Positions 38,601-49,400 of a stretch of 64,000 bases of DNA are shown piece after piece; position 1 is the stretch's first letter, and each line of letters starts with the position of its first letter. The notes beneath the pieces were generated by a model. It did not search any database. It was not told where the DNA came from and was given only the letters and a program-made list of their open reading frames with translations. Location: positions 32,945,667 to 33,009,666 of the forward strand of contig NC_088780.1 in assembly GCF_958450345.1 (NCBI RefSeq), in the 5' to 3' direction. Both the position numbers and the translations under genes were made by a program. This stretch comes from Calliphora vicina. Taxonomy: Eukaryota; Arthropoda; Insecta; Diptera; Calliphoridae.

Positions 38601-41600
38601 ATGAAATTTATATAAAACCATATAATTTTCATGTGCCAAAAATTATAAATCCTTCTAAGCAGAAGTCTATAAGAATCTGGTAAAGTATACATGATAAAGA
38701 AATGTAAAAATATTACAATCAAATTTTTTAGTTATTCTTTGCAAGAACCTTTACGTCCTTTATATCAAGCCGACTGTGTTACACGATTAAAACCATTCGA
38801 AGTCTATGATCCAGATGGTGGGGAATATGGTGATGTTCACTTTGAAATTTCCAGTGATGGTAAATATCATTTAAACTAAATTGAATTCTTTTTTCTTTGA
38901 TGAAGGATTTAAAAAAATTTTATATTTTTCAGCGGGCCATGATAAATATTTTGAATTGGTTAAAGAATCTCGTAATTCTACTAACTTTTATGTAAAACAA
39001 TTGTTAGCAGCTGGTATCTACAATGTGAGTACCTTAATTGACAGGTTATTGACCAGGTCATTGACATGTAAATTCCCTTTCAGTTAAATTTGCGAGCTAT
39101 AGATGGCGGTGGTAGTACTTCTTACGAAATAAGAAATCTCAAGATAGTGTTTGTCGATATGTTGGGTAATCCCATGTTTTTACATGACACCTTTAATACA
39201 GATTTTACTGGTAGGTATATTTGATATTCAGCTTTAAATGTTTCAGCTATTCATATCCATATATTTCTATTCCTATTTTTAGAAAATGAACAAGGCCTTT
39301 TAGAAGAACGTTTCATACCCCAAGCTTATGATCCCAAAAATGAGGGTTTAGATGATCCAGATGAAGCCTATAAATTGTATTATTTTATAGATGGTAAGAA
39401 AAACCCAGCAAAAAATTACAATAATAAAAGCAATTAAACCGCTTAAATTATAACATGGTTGTTTTTAATTTCTTTATTTTTCAAGAAACTTTCCATCCCG
39501 AAGATTCCAAGTACTTTATTTTAAACCCTGAAACTAGACTTTTGAAACTAAATACCACCTTGGATCGCGAAACCATCGAGCAACTAAGCATCCGGATAAA
39601 AGTCTCCAATAATGAGCAAGGTCTAATAACCAATCCTAATAGTGTAAATTACACTTTGTTGATGAATATCACAGTTAACGATGTCAATGATAATGAGCCC
39701 AAGTTTATACAAAACCTTTATGCAGCTGGTATTACAACCAAGGATTCTATAGGGAAACATATAATGTCATTTAAGGTAAAGAATATTTGAAATGTCGAAG
39801 ATTTATATTGTATGTCCTGGTTCACACACATCAAGTTTATTTAAGCAAGGCTTAAGTTTATAGAAGAGAGAGTTAAGTCTTTCCAATATCCTCTCCTCTC
39901 TCTTCTATAAACTCAAGACTTGCTGAAGTAAATTTGACACTATGTATGTATATTCATTAAATTAAATTGACATTATTTTAGGCTGAAGATCCTGATTTAA
40001 ATGATGTTATTATTTATGCCATTTCCCAAACATCCTTCGAAGCACATGGCGAAAATTTGGCTGGAAATTATTCAGAGTTGTTGGGCCTGGAGAAGCAATC
40101 AGGAGTTTTAATATTGAATTCTTATGTAACAAATAACATGAAAGGTTACTTGATGTTTGAGATAGAGGCTTTGGATTTGGCTGGTCATGTAGCACGTGCG
40201 TCAGTGAAGATCTATATTGTTTCGGAGAAAAATCGTGTGAAATTTGTATTCTTAAGCGATATACAAATTATAAGAGATAGTGAGAAATTTGTAAGTATAA
40301 AATAAGTTGTTCATATCCTTATTTCAGCCAAACACCACAGAAGAAAATTAAACAACGTTCAGAACAAAAATTACCAATCAGTAAAAGGAACGATTATGCC
40401 CAACTCTACAATATATTTAAAGAAAATAGCAAACGATTTTTCAATACCAACTTTTTTGGAAGATGTCTCTCATTTTGATCCATAAGTACCAAACTTTTCT
40501 GATAAACAAATAATATTTGAGGAATATTTCATCCCCTAAGTCCTATCCTGACTTCAACAACATACGAACATAGCAAGATTGTCTTAGAATTCTAGAACTA
40601 AGAACCCATAGGTTAGGTTACGTGGGTTGTTCGCAAGTTCACTCGGAGGCATTATGGCCCATTGTTTTACCCTTAGAAATACTATTTCCCTCCCTAATTT
40701 CGTTGACTATGAGATTCCTGTGGTCCCCGTGGGAACCAACTTCTACAATAGTTATAACGTGTGTAACCCATACGTTCCGACATATGTCCAATCATACAGT
40801 GCCCAGTAATTATACCCGTAAGAAGCCTAATCGAATTCCTACTACGAGACAAAAGAGCCCTAGTTCTAACCTCTGTCAGATTGGGCCAGAGCATTCTGAA
40901 TATTCTACATGTGACGATATTTGACCACCTGAGTTCCGCCTCGCTCAAAGCCCATTCATCTATCAATTTCGATTCGGTCACCAAGGGAGTGTGAATATCC
41001 CTTTGCGCGAAAGATACGTCCAAGGACGACCCGTTGGTTGCGCATTCATTAGATACCTCATTTTCCCGGATGCCCTAATGTCCTGGAACCCATATCAACC
41101 AGTGATTTGATACAATTGAGAACACATTTCGACCTAATAACGTTGGAGTTAAGAGTCTTGATTGATGCAAGGCTGTCCAAGTAGATATGTATTTTCGAGA
41201 CTTCTCGCGGCTGTATCGATGGCATAAATTTCTGCCTGGAAAACAGTGCAGATATCGGGTAATCGAAGAGACAACAAAAGGTCCAGTTCATCTGAGAAGA
41301 TTCCCGAGCCCGTGCCTCTTTCTGTCTTTGAACCATCAGTTTAGATTGAGATCACGTCATCCCTTAGAACAGAGTACGCGACTCAATCATCCCTTGTCGG
41401 TATTCTGATCTTAAATGTTCTATCAAATTTCGGTGTAGGTATTATGTAATCCGTTTCCCGCCCCATGATTGGCCTGCCTATCTTTTGTAGGATGGAGCCG
41501 TGACCAATACGATCATGCTTCATTCCGCTCGACTGTTTAAGTCGTAGAGCAGACTTAGCAGAAATGCATTTGATATATATATCAAGGGGAGTTATATTTA

Positions 41601-43336
41601 GCATTGTCTCTAGACTGGTCTGAGGGGTGAAATTCATAGACCCAGTAATTGCAAGACATGCTAATATTTGTACATCATTTAGAATAGAAAGGTGAGTCTT
41701 AATGTCCACCACTATACACCAAACAAGAGCGCCATAGGTTATAATAGGCCTTATGACCGCGGTGTACATCCAGTGTACAATGTATGGTTTAAGACCCCAT
41801 CACTTCCCAAAGGTTTTCTTACATATATAGAAAGAATGCACATTCGACTCTCAGCATTACATTACCACGTGAGCTTAGAGTCCAAAATTACACCAAGATA
41901 TTTGGCTTCGCTTGAAATCTTCAGAAAAGTTACATCAAGTCGTCGAGGTCCGAATTCTGAAATTTTATATCTCTTGGTGAAAATAACTAGTTCGGTTTTG
42001 GCAGGATTGACACCTAGACCGTTTTCCTTGGTCCATGATAGCAGAACGCTGAGAGCAAATTCTATGAGTTCACTTATAGTGGGAAAAAAAACTTCCCTTG
42101 AATAAGAAGCACAACGTCGTCAGCATATCCGACTACTTTGGTGCCTATCCTACTGAGCCTGAAAAGGATTTTATTTACAAGATTCCACAGAAGTGGACAG
42201 ATGACACCGCCTTGTGGTGTGCCCCTTGTCACAACATTCCTTGTCCTACCAATTCCCATATTAGAGTTAATGGCCCTGCTCCTAAGCATAACATATGTAT
42301 ATAATAATCCGATATGTTACAAACGGAATGACAAAATCAATATTCCCTCGCCTTTTTTAAAAGTGGCTATAAAAAGAGACAAAGGTCTACTGAAATAATT
42401 TTTTCAAAGCTAGCATACAAAATATTTAAACCTCAAAATCCGATTCAGGCTTACTCATTGTTTTAAACAATTTATCTGAATTATTATTATTTCTCATTTT
42501 AGCTACGTGAACAATTTCAAGAAATCTATGGCTATGAAATCTGTAATATCGACTCTATAGACGATGTTACCAATGTGAGAGCAAATCAAAAATCCCGCCA
42601 AGCAAGCGCCAATACTTCATCAGCCTTTATAACTGAAGTGAAAGTTCATTTTATACACAACAACGAAGCCGTGGAATCATATGATATAGAAAAAAGATCC
42701 AATGATTTAGCATTTATATCGCGTTTACAAAACGCTCTACAACATCAAAATCTAATATTAAATGATATACCTCATATCGAAGCGGAAACACAAACACCAT
42801 TTGTGGACAATTGGTTAATAACAGCTTTGGTGGGATTAAATATTACATTAGGCGCTGTTTCGGTCATAATGATCATATTATATGTTATAAAAATAAGATC
42901 TTTAAAGAGGCAACTTAAAGCCTTCGAGCCAGCAGAATTTGGTTCGGTGGCCTCGAATCTTAATAGATTGGCGGGCCCTTCGATGAATGTGTTCTCGGTG
43001 GAAGGTTCTAATCCGGTGTTTAATAAACAAACAAATGAAATGCAACAAAGGGGAGGTGTCTATGAGAATGATTCAAGGTATGTATGGAAATTAAATAAAA
43101 TTTTTATCTTTATTAGTATTATTTGTTTTCCTAGCTCTGAGTCCGAAGATGATGAAGATGATTTTAGAGATTTGCATGATGATCCTTTATTCGAAATGAA
43201 TAATTTGAATAATTTTGAGCAAAACAACAAAACGACCACCTGTGATTTTGATCATAAAATCCTTAATAATGACTTTTTTACCAGCAAAGATAAAACAAAC
43301 AATTTACAAACGGATTTGGATATAAAACGTTATTAA
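26637..43336 (+). CDS. Cadherin, single-pass, about 1,680 residues (28 exons)
   Basis: Adhesion receptor with roughly 9-11 cadherin repeats. Exons, all phase-compatible: 26637-26792, 26958-27042, 27115-27298, 28084-28253, 28308-28488, 28550-28628, 28690-28784, 28841-29020, 29162-29338, 32842-33035, 33293-33521, 33582-33918, 33981-34094, 34156-34216, 34279-34435, 34549-34684, 34746-34946, 35007-35122, 35184-35280, 38424-38679, 38732-38859, 38933-39024, 39084-39210, 39283-39393, 39486-39775, 39982-40290, 42503-43077, 43135-43336. Calcium-site motifs recur: DINDHTPEI, DVNDETPEL, DINDNPPQF, DVNDNAPIM, DVNDNEPKF. One membrane span (GLNITLGAVSVIMIILYVI, near 42835) precedes an acidic tail with SSESEDDEDDF and no catenin-binding site I recognise. 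The 5' exon with the signal peptide is missing; 26637 is an acceptor site, and the in-frame ATG at 26627 lies in its pyrimidine tract. The order resembles insect midgut (Bt-receptor-like) cadherins; Cad86C or Cad87A are candidate orthologues. Confidence 0.88.
29430..31950. repeat. Degenerate tandem array in a cadherin intron
   Basis: Segments such as aggagagttaccaatgactt, ggcctagtggaaa-agagtcgttcc and gcattttggaagaatatgtt recur about every 135 bp, sometimes with an alternative insert containing ttggctgaaaagcatatgga. Copies are well diverged and higher-order alternation is visible. The array fills most of the 3.5 kb intron between exons ending at 29338 and starting at 32842. Confidence 0.8.
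35325..36050 (+). repeat. Family II repeat, one partial and one full copy
   Basis: A truncated copy (35335-35570, atattctggatcgttatata onward) is followed by a fuller one (35575-36050) with gtctgtctgtctgttgaaatc. Both lie in the 3.1 kb cadherin intron 35281-38423. Confidence 0.75.
36600..37060 (-). pseudogene. LINE 3' remnant with RNase H end
   Basis: The minus strand reads GAQNELVDCLANMGDRRSFI and DPEPFFGIPHG, like the C-terminal part of a LINE RNase H domain, then an ENEHILSDC-type segment seen after RNase H in such elements. Frames are broken. It lies antisense inside a cadherin intron. Confidence 0.65.
37061..38423. other. Intron sequence without recognised features
   Basis: The 3' part of the cadherin intron. 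The minus-strand open frames at 37015-37436 show no recognisable domain and may belong to the LINE remnant. Confidence 0.4.
39836..39942. repeat. Hairpin of about 107 nt in a cadherin intron
   Basis: Arms ttaagtttatagaagagaga and tctctcttctataaactcaa, extended by agcaaggc/gacttgct and further pairs, face each other across a loop of about 20 nt. It may be a small MITE or a hairpin RNA. It lies inside the 39776-39981 intron. Confidence 0.65.
40620..42330 (-). pseudogene. LINE 3' half (RT plus RNase H), antisense in cadherin intron
   Basis: On the minus strand the order is: reverse transcriptase core with TRGTPQGGVICPLLWNLV and GYADDVVLLIQGKF (42289-42080), RT thumb with AVIRPIITYGALVWCIVVDI (41769 downward), RNase H with KIHIYLDSLASIKTLNSN (41240) and a degenerate GHPGK, and a tail with LLTGIITGHCMIGHMSERMG (40860). 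This is the arrangement of LOA/I-like LINEs carrying RNase H. Several frameshifts make it inactive. The YADD catalytic motif is intact. Confidence 0.85.
43078..43134 (+). other. 57-nt in-frame intron without stops
   Basis: AG|GTATGT ... TTTTCCTAG|C splits the cytoplasmic-tail exons. The intron is 19 codons long and open in the coding frame. Retention would insert a hydrophobic stretch (NKIFIFISIICF) just before the acidic SESEDDEDD cluster. Confidence 0.8.
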
Positions 43337-43492
43337 AACAAATTATACAATTTATTTACACAGTACATTTAAAACAAAAATTATTAAAATTTTACAAAAA
43401 TATCAACTTATTAAATAGAAACGAATAATTATATCAAAAAAACCTATTTAGTTTAGTCCACAAATACACAAATAATTTGGAGTTCTGCTTTT
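43337..43492. other. Shared 3' region of two convergent genes
   Basis: Only 156 bp separate the cadherin stop from the C1-THF synthase stop. On the minus strand AATAAA (TTTATT at about 43351) lies almost at the cadherin stop. On the plus strand ATTAAA variants lie near 43384 and 43410. The two 3' UTRs therefore probably overlap. Confidence 0.6.
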
Positions 43493-46400
43493 TTAAAATA
43501 ATCCCTCAATTTCACCAGTTTCGGTGTTCAAATCAATATCATAGATACAGGGACGCGTGGGCAAACCGGGCATTTTAGTGATTTCACCACACATGGCTAC
43601 CACAAAACCAGCACCAGCTGATACATGCATGCTGCTGACAGTCAAAGTGAAACCTTTAGGAGCTCCCTTAATGGCAGCATCTCCGGTAAGGGAACCTGCT
43701 ACTTTAGACATGCAAATTGGTAAATTGCCAAAACCCTAAAGAAAATCAAGTAAACAAAATTAGTAAAGCAAGAATGAAAAAATTTTAATAAATACTTACA
43801 GCATTAGTTAATTTTTCCATAGCACTTTGTGCTTTAGGTGTTAATTCTACTTTAGCGGCTCCATACATATTTTGGGCAATAGTATTCATTTTATCCAGCA
43901 GAGACATCTCATTGTCATAAAGGAATTTGAAGTTCTTGGAATCTTTGCAGGCATTAATGACGGCTTCAGCCAGCTCAGTAGCACCAGTACCACCTTCACT
44001 CCAGTGTGAACATACCACAGCAGCAAAGGCACCAGCTTTAAGGGCAGCAGCTTTAACCAACTCATGCTCGGCATCAGTGTCAGCACTAAAAGTTTGATAT
44101 TTTTTTTTCAGTTTTATTTAAATGTTTAGTTCCAGTTAGTGATGAAAGCGATTAGGTTTTAAAATGTTAAGTTTTATGAACAAATTGCTGATTAGTTTCT
44201 TCTAAATCGAATTTTGTTTTTATTTACTCCTCGAAAATTATGTTAATATGTAGTAGGATTGATGCATATGAATCTATAATCTAACGTTTTTTATTCTCTA
44301 AAAAAAGTTTCCCTATTACAGGGTAATATTTTGATAATATTGCACTCACTCTTGAAAAATTTTAACTTTTTTAAGATCAATTTATTAAAATTTTTTGGTA
44401 GTAATAATCTACGGTTGTTTATTAGTTTTCAATAAACTTTTTAACACACTAACACACATTGTTCCACTGCATTGCACTAAATACATTTCGTCATCATCAG
44501 ATGAAGAAGATGACCCCAAAAAACTACTTAATCTTATTTCTAAACAAAGGTTTAATTGTTGTTTCTATTTATTTAACTTTAAGCAACATGAAAAACAAAA
44601 AATTCTTTCAAATAAAGAAAGGCAACATTCTAACCTTGTAAAACATTTGTGGGCAACTTCACGAAAACCAAAAAAATCTTTCAAATAAAATTTTTAAATT
44701 GTTAAAAAAAAAACAAGAGAGCTATATTCAGCTGTGCCGAATCTTATATTTTCACCAAATTATACTTTAAAATATTTTTAGGCAAACAAAATTTAATTTT
44801 TATTTTTCGAAATTGTTTTTGAATTTTTTTTTTAAATTTTTTTTTTTTCAAATTTTAAAAATATTTTTTTTGGGAAAAAGAATTTATAACAAACAAATTT
44901 GTTTGATGAAAAAATCATTCGGGTTAAAAAATATTTTTCCCGATTTTGACCCATTGTAGGTCCAACTTACTATTATAGCCTTATATAAATCGTTGCAATG
45001 GACTTTGGAATATCTATCATTAGATATCCATATTGTCTATATTAATGACTTAGTAATCCAGATATAAAACAAAAATAGGCCAAAAATCGATGTTGTCCCG
45101 GTTTTTTCCTTATATCTCAGCCATTAGTTTTCGATTTTAAATAGCAACCGACCCGGAAGAATTCCCGATATATTGGTGTATGAATCATGTATGTAAATTA
45201 TTTGGGGGCTGCGGAAAGTTGATTTCAACATACAGACGGATAGACGGATATGGCTATATTGACTACGCTATATATAACGATCCAGAATATATATACAAAT
45301 GAAAAATGTTACTCATGGTGAAGGGTATTAAAAAGACAACATTCTCACCTTCTAATGAAATTGGGGGGCAAAATATTTGAATTCTTTTGAGTAAAAACAG
45401 CATAACTGCTGTTAGAAATATTAACAATGTTCTATTTAGTTAAAAAACTTGAAAAACAAAAAATTATTTCAAATAAAATAGTAAATTTGTTAAAAAAGAC
45501 AACATTCTGAACTAGAGGGCAAAATGTTTGCATTCTTTTGAGTAAAAAATAGGTGCTAATTAACGATATGCTGTTAGAAAAGAAGTTACCCATTTAAAAT
45601 ATAGTAGTTGTGTTGTTATACAAAATTGAAGAATAGTAAAGAATTTCGACAAAAGTTTAAACCCAGAATAATTTGAATTTTTTTCTTAAATATATTCGAA
45701 TATCCAGAAATAAAAAATGAATTGCAAGGAATCTTAAAATTAATTTTTAATCAAAATAGACAATTACGCAAATTAAAAATTTACTTTCAAATTAAAAAAT
45801 AAACTTTAAATTAATATACAAGTGTCAATACAATGGAAACTGTTCTTAAATGCATACCCTTTTTAGCAAATATAATGAATGGAATTGGAAACAGATCCAT
45901 TTTAAATGTATACATACACTTAGGAAAATATGTTCCTAGTTTGGAAATTCCAGCAAGACAATGACCCCAAACACACCTCTTGGGTTGTTACCGAGTGGCT
46001 ACAATCCAATGAAGTATGTGTTTTGAAGTGTCCTACCCAATCGCCAGATCTCAATCCCATAGAAAACCCATGAAAAATTGTAGATGTGAAAATACGGACT
46101 CAAAATTATACCATAAGAAAGCTTTATCAAATGCGGTTATAAGGGAATGGCAAAATATTTCAAAAGAGATGATTGGCCTTTTTAATTGCTTCAATGTATC
46201 GCTCTGAAGCATGAAGCAGTAAAAAACAAACAAGGGATATGTAACAAAATACTGAGCCACAAAACCGGCCAGACAATTTTTATAAAAATAAAACCCTATC
46301 TCCATTTTTTTGTCAATACAATAATAACAAATACTTGTTTGTTTTGGATATTGACCTATTTGTTAAATATTTTGAAGAGTTTCTTAACACAATAATGAAT

Positions 46401-49400
46401 CGTGCTTCAAATACAGATTTTTAAAATTCACTCAGGGTCTCAATCAGTTTCTCCCTAGCTTAGACAGGCTTATACACTAGTTTATAATAAAATCTCTAGC
46501 CAAAAGTAATAATTTGGTTTAAATAATTAATAAATCTAGGGTTATGATCTTTGTTAGTGAAAGATATCGAATGATTCAATGAAAGTTAAAATTAAAATCA
46601 AAATTCTTAGAATTATAAGGATTCCAATGAAATTATTTATACATGCAGCATATTCACTTACCTATGACGATTAATGGCCACCACAACGGGCAAACCAAAA
46701 GTGCGACCATTCGAAATGTGTTGGTACAAATTGGGTAAACCCTTCTCCAACAATTCCAAATTCTCTTCAGTGTATTGCTTATTCAAAGGAGCACCTGGTG
46801 TTACGGGAGCACCACCGCCATGCATTTTCAATGCTCTAACAGTGGCCACCAAAACAACAGCATTTGGACTGCGATCCATTGAACGGCACTTAATGTTGCA
46901 GAATTTCTCCATACCAATATCCGAACCGAAACCAGCTTCAGTACAAACGAAACCCTCGTCACCCACCAATTTCAAGGCAATCTCATCGGCCACATTCGAA
47001 GAACAGCCATGAGCAATGTTGGCAAATGGACCAGCATGCACCATAACAGGTGTACCCTCCAAAGTCTGCATAAGATTGGGCTCTAAGGCATCCCTAAGCA
47101 ACACAGTCAAAGCACCGGTACAACCCAAATCATCAGCTGTCACAGGATTACCTTTGCGATCGAAGGCCACCACCATTTTGGATAATCTCTCCTTCATGTC
47201 CTGCATGTTTTTGGCCAAAGCCAAAACCGCCATAATTTCACTAGCCACCGATATGGAATATGAGGTAGTACGTGTGAAGCCTTTCTCTGTGCCGGATTGA
47301 CCAATAGTTACTTGTCTCAAGTACCTATCATTCATATCAACCACACGTTCCCACATAATGGTCTCAGGATCAATATCTAAACGGGCAAATTTGCCCTTTT
47401 CTTCGTCAGTTAGGCTATCAGGATCGGATTTGTGAATACCCAAACGTTCCAAACGTCTAAGTTGGATTTTCGAGAATCTCCTTTCGCCCTTAATGCGGGG
47501 CACTAGACGATCGTAAAGAGCCTGATCTTTTTGGGTGTTCTCGTGGAAAATACGTGTGTCCAATTGAGCGGCCACTAAATTGTTGGCAGCTGTAACGGCA
47601 TGAATATCACCAGTAAGATGGAGATTAAATTCTTCCATGGGTATGACTTGGGCATAACCGCCACCAGCGGCACCACCCTTAATACCAAAAGTGGGACCTT
47701 GTGAAGGCTGACGCATACAGGCAATAGCATTGCGATTTTTATGGGCACATAGGGCTTGTACTAAACCGATAAGGGTGGTACTCTTACCTTCGCCCAGGGG
47801 AGTGGGTGTGATGCTGGAAAGAAATTTTATTAATTTATTTTTTGTTTATTATTATAAAATATTTGATCTTAAAACGTATTGCGAATAATCCAAATTGAAT
47901 GGAAATATTGTTTTCATAAAATTATGTTTTCAAAAAATTATCTGAAACCTACATAGTACATATTTGTAAAAGATTTGTATTGAAGAAACTTTTAATCATT
48001 CAAATAATTTTGTAATGGCTTTGAAAACAATGAATTCTGGAATTGAGCCTATGAATTAATTCCCAATGAATTCTTTTAGAATGGTTATTAGATAAAATGT
48101 AATTTGATTTGAAATTTTAATTTAAAGTTAATTCTGAAACAGAAACTACTAATCCGAAACTTCTGAAAACAATTAAAGCTCTAAATTTTAGAATAATGTT
48201 TTCATTTAAAAAAGAACCTTTTTGGATGAAACTATGTATAATTTTGAATGGATTTTTATCGAAATTTTTAACTTACCCAGCAACCACAACATAGGCACCT
48301 TCACCTCTTGGCTGCAAACGTTTCAAAACACTTAAAGCAATCTTGGCCTTCTTGTTGCCATACAAAGACACTTCATTACCTATCAAACCGATTTCCTTGG
48401 CCAACAATGAAATATCCTTGGGAGTCTGGGAACGAGCAACAACAATATCACTAAAAAACAAACAAAAAATTATAATAAATTTGATCAATAAATAAAATAT
48501 TCAAGTAATATGTATTTACCTTGGCACTGGCTTAATCGGTCTCAATGTCAAGGGCGATAAATCCCATGATTTTTTCAACAATTTCTCGGCTGCTGTAAAG
48601 GAAGAGCGCACAGTATTTTGCATTAACATGGCAACAGTCATGGGACCAACACCACCGGGTACAGGGGTAATAGCAGATGCTACCAATTTGGCTTCTTCAA
48701 AATCAACATCACCCACTAAACGTGTACCGCTCTTTTTGCTGGGATCTGGAATGGCATAATATTATTAAAAATTGTGAAATCGTGTTCGCGTTATGAAATC
48801 TAAACATAGAATGATAATGTTTAGTGACGTAAAAAACAAACAAAAGTATGTAGGCATGTATATAATTTTTTTAGTATTGAATTTTACAAATGACCTTAAA
48901 TATCAGTGGGGCCAAAATAAAAAACAAACTGATAATATTGATAAGAATACAAACAAAATAGATGTGTTTGAACTAATTCAAATGATTTTAAAATTAATTT
49001 CTGTAGCGCTCTTATGTAATTAAGTTAAATTTTAAATACAAATTATTTTAAAATTGCAATATAGTTTATTATATTTAAAAAATAAAACGTATTTTTGCAT
49101 TTATTAAAGATTCATTTAGATTTGATGGCAAACGCATACGAATTTCACTTCCAAGAAGTTATTTGGTAAACGAGAACGTAATATTTAATCTAATCTAGTT
49201 TCTTATTCACCATATTATACGAATTGAGAGTAATGCTGAGAGTTGGAAGTATAGTTATTAATCAAAACTTCGAATTAATTAATTCAAATTAAGCTTAAAC
49301 CGCTAAAATATTAATTAAGTATTAAAAAATACCGGCAAATCAAATTTTGAAGAAAAAAATTTATATATTGTCCTAGAGTGATCAAATATTCGATATCAGA

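Noticed and set aside
40694..41023. Host gene on the minus strand in the cadherin intron
   Set aside because: The translation matches LINE RNase H and tail segments with frameshifts.
42575..43336. Single 253-codon gene starting at 42575
   Set aside because: The start is internal to the cadherin exon that begins at 42503, and the frame reads through the 57-nt intron; splice phases link it to the upstream exons.
44395..44688. 97-codon frame with SSSSDEEDDPKK
   Set aside because: It lies in a C1-THF synthase intron on the opposite strand, is low-complexity, lacks splice support and runs next to a repeat.
46674..47300. Plus-strand open frames of 112 and 94 codons
   Set aside because: They are antisense shadows of the large C1-THF synthase exon.
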